Part shown: positions 46,226 to 57,192 of the stretch, in pieces
Layout of the letters: each line of letters begins with the position of its first letter
Position numbering within the stretch: position 1 is the first letter of the stretch
Notes under the pieces: generated by a model
The model's database searches: none
What the model was told of the DNA's origin: nothing
What the model saw: only the letters and a program-made list of their open reading frames with translations
NCBI GenBank assembly: GCA_029204045.2
Contig: CM055062.1
Span: 4,634,648-4,698,647 of the forward strand
DNA length: 64,000 bases
Direction: 5' to 3'
Origin: Tillandsia leiboldiana
Taxonomy: Eukaryota > Streptophyta > Magnoliopsida > Poales > Bromeliaceae
Position numbers and translations under genes: made by a program

Positions 46226-48550
46226 GCGCCCGGTGCACGACTCCCGCGGTGGACCGACCGGCCTCTCCTCGGCCCGCCGCCGCGCTCCGCCGTCCGCCGC
46301 CGCCGCCGGCGCAACTCCGGCCGCCGGAACAGTACCCAAGACCTCGAAATCCGTGCCGGGTCATCCGAGCTCCGAAAAAAACAAGTAAATAGTCCATTTT
46401 GAGCGTTTTCGCGTGCTGAATCCAAATCCGCTGTCCGATTTGCCAAATTCCACTTCTAAAATTTCTCAAAAATTCCCGGGAAAGCAAACTTGATCCGTTT
46501 TTCATGCCGAGTCCAAATCTTGGGTCCAATATGCGCGCAAACACCTCTAACACCCAACATGGGTCTCCGGAAGCCGCAGATCCAACAGTAATCCAAACGT
46601 GGGAATTCCGGGTCCTCACATCCTCCCCCACTAAACGAAAGTTTCGTCCTCGAAACAAACACGGCTCAAAAGGGAGTTCGAAGCCAAGGGTAAGCATCCA
46701 ACCACACAGTCTCCAACTCCCCAGTCGCTACTCACTCCCCGTGATTACTCCTCAACAAAATAATAATCAGTACGGCATGGCCCGGTTGCGTAATTCTCTC
46801 ATCATCCATTCGCCATACTCTCCTGGCACTGCCAAATCCAAAAAGCTCCTCACCTCAACAATAAATGTTGATCTCAACCAAACTCAAATAGCATCCACAT
46901 TGGCCGGAATTCCACCGCCGCTCCTACGGCTAACACATGGTGACCCAAGAAGGTAAGCTTCTAAAGCTAAAACTTGTATCTCAATAACCTGGCATACAGC
47001 TTCACCCACACAGCATGGTAACGCATCCACCAGTGCCCCTCACGCTCCAAGTCGCTTTGGGAGTAGATCATAATACCCCTGGAGGATCTTGTTACCAATA
47101 CAATCAAGTACAGCTGGAGCACAATTCCTCAAACCAAAAGAGTGGCAGGGCGTTAATCAATCCAATTGGCCTCACTAAGAGCTCAAGATGCCCTACCGTG
47201 TCCTGAACGCCCTCTAGGCAAGGTCTTCGGCTGTCTGACTCCAAGTAGGTACCCGCACCATACAATAACTGCCGGAGTATGACTCCAACAAAAGGTCCAG
47301 AATAATACTCGGACCTATCTACACACGAACCATAAAAGGGCCCTCACAGTCGTGTATCAACGATGTGGCATCACCACCGTATATCAACGGCGTGGCACTA
47401 GGTCAAACAGACCCCTCGATCCATTAGATCCTGCAACTGCGCCATCAGCTCTCACAGCTCTACTGGCAATATCCAATGAGGTGCTGTCGAGGGGGGCGCG
47501 GTTTTCCCGAACCACGCCAACCCAATCTCTATCTCCCTAACCGGCGGCATTATCAATAGCTCAGGTGAAATCACACCCGGAATCTCGTGGCAACAGAGAT
47601 ATCTTTGGGTCCCGGTGCCGCCGTAAGCACCTCTCACACTGTCGCTATAACCAGTGTGCTCTAACGACCTCAACAACCAAATCTCCTCTCGTCTGCCTCG
47701 CAGAAGGTCAAAGTCCTCACCTTCCGCAGTCTAACAAATCCACGCTACCGCTGCGCCACTCCGATATAGAGGTTCATGCTGCCATCGGGGTCCACCCGAT
47801 CTCTGGCATCACGGGAACCCGTTATCCAGGAAAAAAAAATAAAATCAGAAATATCTCAGCCGGCCGATCTGTCCTCCATCACCCGGCGCCAAGCGCCAAT
47901 ATCCAGAACTCGCCTCTGGCGGCAGATCCCTATCCCAAGGAACTGCAGCGCCATGCTCCATACACAATGCCTACCCATCGAAGCGCCAATAATCCGTAAT
48001 GGAGGGACCAACTAAACTGAAAGGTATCCTGGTGCAAACCATTCCCCGTCAAACATATCCTATGCGCCTCGTCCCTCGAAACCTGGAGCGTGCAGTTCAA
48101 CAACTGTAAAAACTCCCTAGCACATGAAGGCTCTCAGATAGTCTCTCAATCACCACCAACCCCAATTTTGCCTACAAAGGCTCCAACTCAAACCTGTGAA
48201 TCGGGAGGGTTCAGACTGCTGGGACTGGCTCCATCGGCCAATGACGTCCCGAAGCTCAGCTACTATCCACTATCCACCCTGCCTCGGTGCCTCGGCACAG
48301 CTCGTCGGCACGGAGGGGGCTGCTCGCTCCATCGGCGCCACTGGTACAACTGAAGATACCACTGCAAAGGAAGAAGGTACTGGATGGCACTCAAGCGGTA
48401 CTGCAATTAACTACGCTCTCTGCTCCACAAGCGCATCGAACGTTCCATGGCCTCCTCCTGGCATCGGACAGCCTCCGACATCTGTGCCATCTGGATCCAT
48501 AACTCCAGGGTCTCGCTCTGCTCTGATAGCTCTGTCTCCCGCTGCTCGGG

Positions 48551-48604
48551 TTACTCATCAGATGCGGGATGTGCCCTCTTCGCTACACGACGTCTCAGGG
48601 GCAT
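48551..48604 (-). pseudogene. Gag N-terminal trace in the LARD (copy 1)
   Basis: MPLRRRVAKRAHPASDE ends at a TAA. The basic start follows the MPPRRR pattern of gypsy gags. Only this start is preserved; the sense strand beyond has stops and no gag core. It shows that the LARD derives from, or shares a leader with, a coding gypsy family. Confidence 0.6.
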
Positions 48605-48694
48605 CGTAGACCACTGCACAATAACAAACATCAGGACACAACAACCATACGACCCATCCAGCGAAAGTCTAAGACATGTTATCAATTCCACAGC

Positions 48695-48720
48695 ATTATG
48701 TCGTCTGCAGCCAACATAAT
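48695..48720 (-). promoter_or_regulatory. Conserved leader hairpin with CTGCAG loop (LARD copy 1)
   Basis: On the sense strand, stem ATTATGTT / GACATAAT (7 Watson-Crick pairs plus a closing U-G) encloses the loop GGCTGCAGAC. It lies about 157 nt after the primer site and about 90 nt before the gag start. Compared with 30,716-30,741, stem pairs 2, 6 and 8 change on both or one side while pairing is kept. Confidence 0.5.
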
Positions 48721-48876
48721 CGCTTAGGAGCACAAACATGCCAATCACTCATCCCGTCTCATGGGAGAGGTACAAAACTCGATCAGGACTCTCGCTAAAA
48801 GTCACGACTCTCACGTAGTCATCCTAATGTCCAACCACAAGCCTAGGGTTCTAAGTCCTCAATGACCTACAACCTA

Positions 48877-48889
48877 GGCTCTGATACCA
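48877..48889 (-). other. Primer-binding site, LARD internal 1
   Basis: GGCTCTGATACCA, a perfect reverse complement of TGGTATCAGAGCC. Confidence 0.92.
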
Positions 48890-48897
48890 CTCTAATC

Positions 48898-51800
48898 TGT
48901 CACGCCCCGGGGTCGAAACTGCGACCCGGCTCGCCAACAGATCCGCCACCTATGCCAAACCCGCATAGGTGAAGCGTCCTACCTGCAAGAAAAGTACTAC
49001 AGCTAAACAGATATCAGAGCTATAAATAAAAATCTGCTGTATAACTAAATCAATCACTGTACAACTGGGAATAACACAACAATGTCCGTCTCCCAAAAAT
49101 GATAATCATGCAGAATCCTCATATACAAACTCAGAACTCAACCGGGAGGTATCTCCAATAATACATCAGTGTACAGGCTCTCAATACATAACAATCCTCA
49201 CTACAACAGTCTCTCAAAGGAGGAAAATAAAATAACTAATCTACTGAAGCTCTCCTCTGAAGGGGTACCGCTACACTCCAACGACGGGTAGGGAACTAGC
49301 TCGCGACTCCCTCGCCTCGGTCAGAAGGATCAGCAACAGGAACAACAGGAACTGGAGTAGAAGTTCCTGTGGGAAAAGACACCACGACGGGTGTGAGAAC
49401 TACGTCCCAAGTAGTTCTCAGTGGGTTGCCGCCAACAAGCCCGACGGTCTGCCCACTAAGTCCACTAGAGGCATAAAGTAACAAAAGCAGTGCTGTAAGG
49501 AAAGCTGGGAAAAGTAACTCTACAGCTACTATGCCTCTATCTAGATGCTCAAAGAGTGGACAGAAAGAACATGATGCCACAACTAACTCTCATCTCTGAT
49601 CACTCAATCTGAAACTGACTGCCTCCTCGGGTCCAGTCAAGCCTGCGCCAACCTACTGACGTTACGTCCCTGAGGAGCGGACTTACGTAGGATCTACTGC
49701 CGTTACGTCCCGGAGGAGCGGACTTACGTAGGATCTACTGCCGTTTACGTCCCGGAGGAGCGGACTTACGTAGGGCGTCCATGACTGCTAACACCAGCAC
49801 AGCCAGAGGACAAATGCAACGACAAGTCGCGATAGAAAAGCTCAATCTCACGCGGTATAACAACCCGGTCTCGCCTACTCCGGAGTGGCACTCGAGGGGA
49901 GCGACCCGCTCGAGTAAAAAAGTAACCCATCTCAAGTATCTCTGTAAAGTATCTCTGTCAAGCTCAAATGTGGCTCATGCAGGCTATGACCCCGATCAAA
50001 CAGATCGGTAACTCCAAGCTCAAAGCACAAACTCAGTCGGAAAAAGAACCTCGACTCGAACAGGAATAGCTCGACACACTCTCACAGCTATGTCGGAGAA
50101 CCCTCAACGACTCAATCTGATAAATGCTACGACCATGGCTGAGTCGGGAAACCTCCACGACTCGATCTGCCAGAACCCCAAGATCCTCAAGGCTAAGTGG
50201 GAGAACCACCTCCACCCACTAAATCAGAGAAACAACCTCTAGATCACACTCTGCCAACTCATGGCACCAAGTCGCATCCACTGCGAGAAACTGTCTCCAC
50301 AGGCCAACAGGCCAAAACGTCGCTCCCTACGCGGCACACACTGCCTCAACAGGCCGAATCGCATCACTGCGAAACAGCTGACTTCAACAGGCCAAACAGG
50401 CCGAACATCTCCACCAATGACCCAATGAAGGGTCGGAAAACGAAAGACTAGAAACCTACAACCAAATCACAGACAAGAACAGGCTCTAGGCATAGCCTCT
50501 CGTTGTTCTCGTCCAAGGAAAAGCAGACCTTCGAACCCAGAACCTCGAATCATGCTAGGTGGTTAATTTTATAGGAAAAACTTGTGACATTCTTACTGAA
50601 GCCATCTGATCTGTAAGAATTATATTAATGATTTTTAGTTCTGCTTAGGAAAACAGGGAAACCAAGTTTTATATTCTAAGCCTCGAAGGGTAATGCCTTC
50701 GTCAATCAAACAGGAACAGACTCAGGCGACCCTTCGATGCTTGGACGAAAATATTTGGTTGACAAAAATCCATGTGTGTCCAAAAANNNNNNNNNNNNNN
50801 NNNNNNNNNNNNNNNNNNNNNNNNNNNNNNNNNNNNNNNNNNNNNNNNNNNNNNNNNNNNNNNNNNNNNNNNNNNNNNNNNNNNNNATAACACAACAATG
50901 TCGTCTCCAACCATTGATACTCATGCAGAAATCCTCAATACAAATCAGAACCAACCGAGGAGGACATCTCCACAATAAAATACATCAGTGTACAGGCTAC
51001 TCAATTACATAAACAATCCTCACTTACACCGTTGCAAGAGCGGGGAAAAGAAAATAACTCAATCTTACTGCAAAGCTCTCTCTGAAGGGGTACCGATTAC
51101 ACTCAAACGAGGGTAGGGGAAACTAGCTCGCGGACTCCCTCGCCCTCGGTCAGAAGGATCAGCCCAACGGAACAACAGGAACTGGAGTAGGGTTCCGGTG
51201 GAAAAAGACACCACGAGGGTGTGCGAACTCCGTCCCAGTCGTTCTCAGTGGGGTGCGCCAACACGCCCGTCGGTCTGCCATAAGTCACTAGAGGCATAAA
51301 GTAACAAAAAAACAGTGCTGTAAGGACAAGCTGGAAAAGTAAACTCTCAAAGTAATATGCCTCTATCTACGATGCTCAAAGAGTGGGACAGCAAAAGAAC
51401 ATGATGCCACAACTAACTTATCTCTGATCCCTCAATCTGAACTGACTGCCCTCGGGTCAGTCAAGCCTGCGCCAACTAATGCCGTTACGTCCCTGGAGGA
51501 GCGGCCTTACGTAGGATCTACTGCCGTTACGTCCCGGAGGAGCGGACTTACGTAGGATCTACTGCCGTTATGATTCCCGGAGGAGCGGACTTCACGTAGG
51601 GCGTCCATGACTGCTAACACAGCAACAACAAGAGGGAAATGCAACGACAAGTCGCGATAGACAAGCTCAATCCACGACCGGTATAACAACCGGTCCGCCT
51701 ACTCCGGAGGGCACTCGAGGGGAGCGACCCGCTCGAGTAAAAAGTAACCCATCTCAAGTATCTCTGTAAAGTATCTCTGTCAAGCTCAAATGTGGCTCAT

Positions 51801-54800
51801 GCAGGTATGATCCCCGATCAAACAGATCGGTAACTCCAAGCTCAAAGCACAACTCAGTCGGAAAAAGACCTCGACTCGAAACAGGAATAGCTCGACACAC
51901 TCTCACAGCTATGTCGGAGAACCTCAACGACCAATTGATAAATGCACGACCATGGCTGAGTCGGGAAACCTCCACGCTCGATCTGCCAGAACCCCAAGAT
52001 CCTCAAGGCTAAGTGGGAGAACACACCTCCACACTAAATCGAGAAACAACCTCTAGATCACACTCTGCCAACTCATGGCACAAGTCGCATCCACTGCGAG
52101 AAACTGTCTCAACAGGCCAAACAGGCCAAACGTCGCATCTACTGCGAACAACTGCCTCAACAGGCCGACATCGCATCCACTGCGAACAGCTGACTCAACA
52201 GGCCAAACAGGCCGAAACATCTCAACCACTGACCCAATGAAGGGTTCGGGAACACCGAAAGACTAGAACCTACAACCCAAATCAAACAAGAACAGGCTCT
52301 AGGCATAGCCTCTCGTTGTTCTCGTCCCAAGAAAAGGCAGACCTTAGAACCCAGACCACTCGAATCATCTCGGTGGTTAATTTATAGGAAAAACTGTGAC
52401 ATTTCTTACTGAAGCCATCTGATCTGTAAGAAATCCATATTTAATGATTTTTAGTTCTGCTTAGGAAAACAGTTGAAACCAAGTTTTATATCTAAGCCTC
52501 GAAGGGCTAATGCCTTCGTCCAATCAAACAGGAACAGACTCAGGCGACCCTACGATGCTTGGAAGAGAAAATATTTGGTTGACAAAAATCATATGTGTGT
52601 CCAAAAAGGTTCTGGGTTAAGGTTCTGCTAACACTGATCTACCGCTGCCACTAGCACAGCGACGACAGATAAAACAAGAAAAATAAAACATCTCGGGACC
52701 GCCGTCTACCCAAACGGCTCCCGCTACAGATGAACAACCAACTACATCTACCAGACGCCACTCTGCTCCCAAGCACGAGTGTAACATGCATCCCACACTA
52801 AAAGATACTCCTGACCACTCGGCCCACTACCCGGGCGAGGAAGAACACTATGTCCAGGAAAGATAGAAGTGTGGATGTCTAAAGCAGAAATAACCCTAGC
52901 CCAAGTGAGGGTTTTCTACCAGTCTGGTTACACATGCAATCATATGACAGGGGTGCTAGGTCAAATTCCAAGATAACAATAATCAACAGCTTGTAGGGAA
53001 GGACAATAAATACATGATGATCTATCAACATCAGGAACATCAATTCCTATAATCTAGCATGCTATATAAAACACATCTATAACATGCAAGTCCCTACACA
53101 GATAGAATTAATGCACAGTCCATAGGTCGTGAAGACAAGGCCACCCACCTGAAAATGCTGACTGTCCGGAGTTCCACAGCTGAAAATACCCAGAATCCCA
53201 AATCTCCAACTCCAACGGGTCCAGCAATACCCGCAAACTCTACTGGGTACAACATACAGTCCAAAGTTACACTTAAACCCCATAAATACCCAAATAATCA
53301 CACTCTGAAATTCAGCCTCAAAGATGTCCATTTTTCACCTGCAGATAAGGCTCCAAAAATTCTGAAATAAATATCACAGCGATCGTCTCGTCGAGACCTT
53401 CGAAACGGGTACCTGCACGTTCAATTCCGAGCCCCGTAGGCCGAGTTACAAATTCCACAGTACAGGTGTGCAAACACTCACAACCACACAACTGTAAAAC
53501 TCTGCACAGTAAAGGGGAAACAGTATACCTTCGGGCAAGCCTCAGAAAAATCCCAAAAAAATACGATGATAATCCTCGCGACGAGTAGATCCAAAAAGTG
53601 TATAGGCTCGTCTCGATCTGATGCTCGAGTGCGGAGATAAAATTCCGGCAAGCCTCCGCTGTCCAGAATTCCACCAGCAAAACAGTGGCTCAGAAATGCC
53701 TCGTAAACCGTGCCAAGAACTCAGAATCAATCAAGGTGATCAACACGGAAATCGAAGGCGTACCTCTCGTGATTCCAACGCCGCAGAAATCGTCCAAAAA
53801 TACTGACGGAGTAGCTCTGTGGACCTCTCAGATCGAACTGCGACGATAACGGGCCTCCGATGAAAGATCGCCACACTGCGCTCCGATGCCGAAGTCGTCG
53901 ACGCCCGCGGCTTCCAAAAAATCCGGGCCTCTGCCAGAAGATGCGCAGCACAAAGTTCTACAACTTTCCTAAAGGGGCCATGGGCAGGGGAGCTCGGGAA
54001 AGGGGGCAAAAAGCCTCAGCCAACTGCCTATTTATAGGCCCAGCCCGAAAAATCCAGATTTTGGACTTTTGGCCCAAAGTTCGGGCGCCCGGGGTATTCA
54101 GGCTGCTACAGTAACGGGCCCGGCCCTTTACTGTGCGCGCCCGAATCCCTCACGGGCCGCTACGTGGCCCAGACGCGCTCCCCGCGCCCGGCGCACGTGC
54201 GCCCGCGAACCGCGCGACGCCACGTGTCCCGACACGTGGACGTGCGCGGCTGCGCCCGACCAACCACGGGGCGCCACGTGGCGCCCCCACGTCGCCCCCC
54301 GACCGCGCCCACGCCGCGCCCACGTGCGCGACCGCGCCTCCCGCTGCCGCACGTCGGGCACGCGCCCCGAGGCACCAGCCTCCCGCCGCGTGGACCGCGC
54401 GCACCAGAACCCGCCAACCAAAGTCCGCCACGCGTCCGCACCCGGTCCACCGTGCACCCGCGCCACTGCGTGGACCGCGCGTGCAGCGCCGGCCAACCGG
54501 AGCTCGCCACGTGGCCCGCGCCCGGTGCACGACTCCCGCGGTGGACCGACCGGCCTCTCCTCGGCCCGCCGCCGCGCTCCGCCGTCCGCCGCCGCCGCCG
54601 GCGCAACTCCGGCCGCCGGAACAGTACCCAAGACCTCGAAATCCGTGCCGGGTCATCCGAGCTCCGAAAAAAACAAGTAAATAGTCCATTTTGAGCGTTT
54701 TCGCGTGCTGAATCCAAATCCGCTGTCCGATTTGCCAAATTCCACTTCTAAAATTTCTCAAAAATTCCCGGGAAAGCAAACTTGATCCGTTTTTCATGCC

Positions 54801-54912
54801 GAGTCCAAATCTTGGGTCCAATATGCGCGCAAACACCTCTAACACCCAACATGGGTCTCCGGAAGCCGCAGATCCAACAGTAATCCAAACGTGGGAATTC
54901 CGGGTCCTCACA
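48898..54912 (-). repeat. LARD LTR 2, hybrid LTR with assembly gap
   Basis: Nominally 6,015 bp, 1,816 bp longer than its partners. The excess is explained by a 100-N gap and about 1.7 kb of LTR written twice: 48,898-50,786 covers LTR positions 1 to about 1,890, and 50,887 onward restarts near LTR position 173. Both flanks of the gap are full of single-base indels. Near the left it shares LTR 3 variants, and from about LTR position 2,650 onward it shares LTR 1 variants, so it looks like a crossover product. The U3 and TATA box (54027-54038) are as in LTR 1. Confidence 0.9.
50787..50886. other. Assembly gap, 100 N
   Basis: Exactly 100 N, a usual placeholder for a gap of unknown size. Frames that cross it are meaningless. 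Confidence 0.99.
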
Positions 54913-56988
54913 TCCTCCCCCACTAAACGAAAGTTTCGTCCTCGAAACAAACACGGCTCAAAAGGGAGTTCGAAGCCAAGGGTAAGCATCCAACCACACA
55001 GTCTCCAACTCCCCAGTCGCTACTCACTCCCCGTGATTACTCCTCAACAAAATAATAATCAGTACGGCATGGCCCGGTTGCGTAATTCTCTCATCATCCA
55101 TTCGCCATACTCTCCTGGCACTGCCAAATCCAAAAAGCTCCTCACCTCAACAATAAATGTTGATCTCAACCAAACTCAAATAGCATCCACATTGGCCGGA
55201 ATTCCACCGCCGCTCCTACGGCTAACACATGGTGACCCAAGAAGGTAAGCTTCTAAAGCTAAAACTTGTATCTCAATAACCTGGCATACAGCTTCACCCA
55301 CACAGCATGGTAACGCATCCACCAGTGCCCCTCACGCTCCAAGTCGCTTTGGGAGTAGATCATAATACCCCTGGAGGATCTTGTTACCAATACAATCAAG
55401 TACAGCTGGAGCACAATTCCTCAAACCAAAAGAGTGGCAGGGCGTTAATCAATCCAATTGGCCTCACTAAGAGCTCAAGATGCCCTACCGTGTCCTGAAC
55501 GCCCTCTAGGCAAGGTCTTCGGCTGTCTGACTCCAAGTAGGTACCCGCACCATACAATAACTGCCGGAGTATGACTCCAACAAAAGGTCCAGAATAATAC
55601 TCGGACCTATCTACACACGAACCATAAAAGGGCCCTCACAGTCGTGTATCAACGATGTGGCATCACCACCGTATATCAACGGCGTGGCACTAGGTCAAAC
55701 AGACCCCTCGATCCATTAGATCCTGCAACTGCGCCATCAGCTCTCACAGCTCTACTGGCAATATCCAATGAGGTGCTGTCGAGGGTGGCGCGGTTTTCCC
55801 GAACCACGCCAACCCAATCTCTATCTCCCTAACCGGCGGCATTATCAATAGCTCAGGTGAAATCACACCCGGAATCTCGTGGCAACAGAGATATCTTTGG
55901 GTCCCGGTGCCGCCGTAAGCACCTCTCACACTGTCGCTATAACCAGTGTGCTCTAACGACCTCAACAACCAAATCTCCTCTCGTCTGCCTCGCAGAAGGT
56001 CAAAGTCCTCACCTTCCGCAGTCTAACAAATCCACGCTACCGCTGCGCCACTCCGATATAGAGGTTCATGCTGCCATCGGGGTCCACCCGATCTCTGGCA
56101 TCACGGGAACCCGTTATCCAGGAAAAAAAAATAAAATCAGAAATATCTCAGCCGGCCGATCTGTCCTCCATCACCCCGGCGCCAAGCGCCAATATCCAGA
56201 ACTCGCCTCTGGCGGCAGATCCCTATCCCAAGGAACTGCAGCGCCATGCTCCATACACAATGCCTACCCATCGAAGCGCCAATAATCCGTAATGGAGGGA
56301 CCAACTAAACTGAAAGGTATCCTGGTGCAAACCATTCCCCGTCAAACATATCCTATGCGCCTCGTCCCTCGAAACCTGGAGCGTGCAGTTCAACAACTGT
56401 AAAAACTCCCTAGCACATGAAGGCTCTCAGATAGTCTCTCAATCACCACCAACCCCAATTTTGCCTACAAAGGCTCCAACTCAAACCTGTGAATCGGGAG
56501 GGTTCAGACTGCTGGGACTGGCTCCATCGGCCAATGACGTCCCGAAGCTCAGCTACTATCCACTATCCACCCTGCCTCGGTGCCTCGGCACAGCTCGTCG
56601 GCACGGAGGGGGCTGCTCGCTCCATCGGCGCCACTGGTACAACTGAAGATACCACTGCAAAGGAAGAAGGTACTGGATGGCACTCAAGCGGTACTGCAAT
56701 TAACTACGCTCTCTGCTCCACAAGCGCATCGAACGTTCCATGGCCTCCTCCTGGCATCGGACAGCCTCCGACATCTGTGCCATCTGGATCCATAACTCCA
56801 GGGTCTCGCTCTGCTCTGATAGCTCTGTCTCCCGCTGCTCGGGTTACTCATCAGATGCGGGATGTGCCCTCTTCGCTACACGACGTCTCAGGGGCATCGT
56901 AGACCACTGCACAATAACAAACATCAGGACACAACAACCATACGACCCAATCCAGCGAAAGTCTAAGACATGTTATCAATTCCACAGC

Positions 56989-57014
56989 ATTATGTCGTCT
57001 GCAGCCAACATAAT
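56989..57014 (-). promoter_or_regulatory. Conserved leader hairpin with CTGCAG loop (LARD copy 2)
   Basis: Identical to 48,695-48,720, about 157 nt from the primer site at 57172-57184. Confidence 0.5.
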
Positions 57015-57171
57015 CGCTTAGGAGCACAAACATGCCAATCACTCATCCCGTCTCATGGGAGAGGTACAAAACTCGATCAGGACTCTCGCTAAAAGTCACG
57101 ACTCTCACGTAGTCATCCTAATGTCCAACCACAAGCCTAGGGTTTCTAAGTCCTCAATGACCTACAACCTA

Positions 57172-57184
57172 GGCTCTGATACCA
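57172..57184 (-). other. Primer-binding site, LARD internal 2
   Basis: GGCTCTGATACCA, perfect, 8 nt from LTR 3. This is the outermost primer site, so LTR 3 acts as the 5' LTR. Confidence 0.92.
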
Positions 57185-57192
57185 CTCTAATC

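Larger units (their letters stand above)
42422..46620 (-). repeat. LARD LTR 1 (3' LTR in the sense direction), 4,199 bp
   Basis: Plus-strand text TGTCACGCCCCGGGGTCG to GGTCCTCACA. The order from the right on the sense strand is U3 (46,620 to about 45,720) with a GC-rich G-box region, the TATA box (45737-45748), then a long R/U5 of about 3.3 kb containing a 41-bp minisatellite. Frames such as 45,837-46,697 (286 codons) and 45,778-46,392 lie in the GC-rich U3 and are open on both strands; they are compositional, not genes. The 148-codon frame at 43,495-43,941 spans an imperfect repeat and is not supported either. Confidence 0.95.
46621..48897 (-). mobile_element. LARD internal domain 1, 2,277 bp
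   Basis: Polypurine tract at 46621-46633 (sense TAGTGGGGGAGGA) beside LTR 1 and primer site GGCTCTGATACCA at 48877-48889, 8 nt from LTR 2. After a leader of about 270 nt the sense strand has a gag-start trace, MPLRRRVAKRAHPASDE then a stop (48604-48551), comparable with KRRVQTRAHPISSD of the element at 30.8 kb. The rest shows no recognisable gag core or pol on either strand. Plus-strand frames (for example 47,565-47,999 and 48,196-48,609) are short and featureless. Confidence 0.85.
54913..57192 (-). mobile_element. LARD internal domain 2, 2,280 bp
   Basis: Nearly identical to internal 1. The 3-bp length difference comes from three single-base insertions in short homopolymers (near 56,175, 56,949 and 57,144), and I noticed one substitution (GGGTGGCG against GGGGGGCG near 55,786). 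Polypurine tract at 54913, primer site at 57172-57184. One insertion shifts the frame before the gag start relative to copy 1, which again argues that nothing is translated. Confidence 0.9.

Noticed and set aside
45837..46697. Long overlapping frames (up to 292 codons) on both strands in the GC-rich LTR region, also at 54,150-54,989 and 60,512-61,390
   Set aside because: They lie in retrotransposon U3, are open in up to six frames because stops are rare at high GC, consist of Ala/Arg/Pro/Gly runs, and have no domain or start context.
50693..51012. Frames across 50,787-50,886
   Set aside because: They pass through 100 N and contain unknown residues only.
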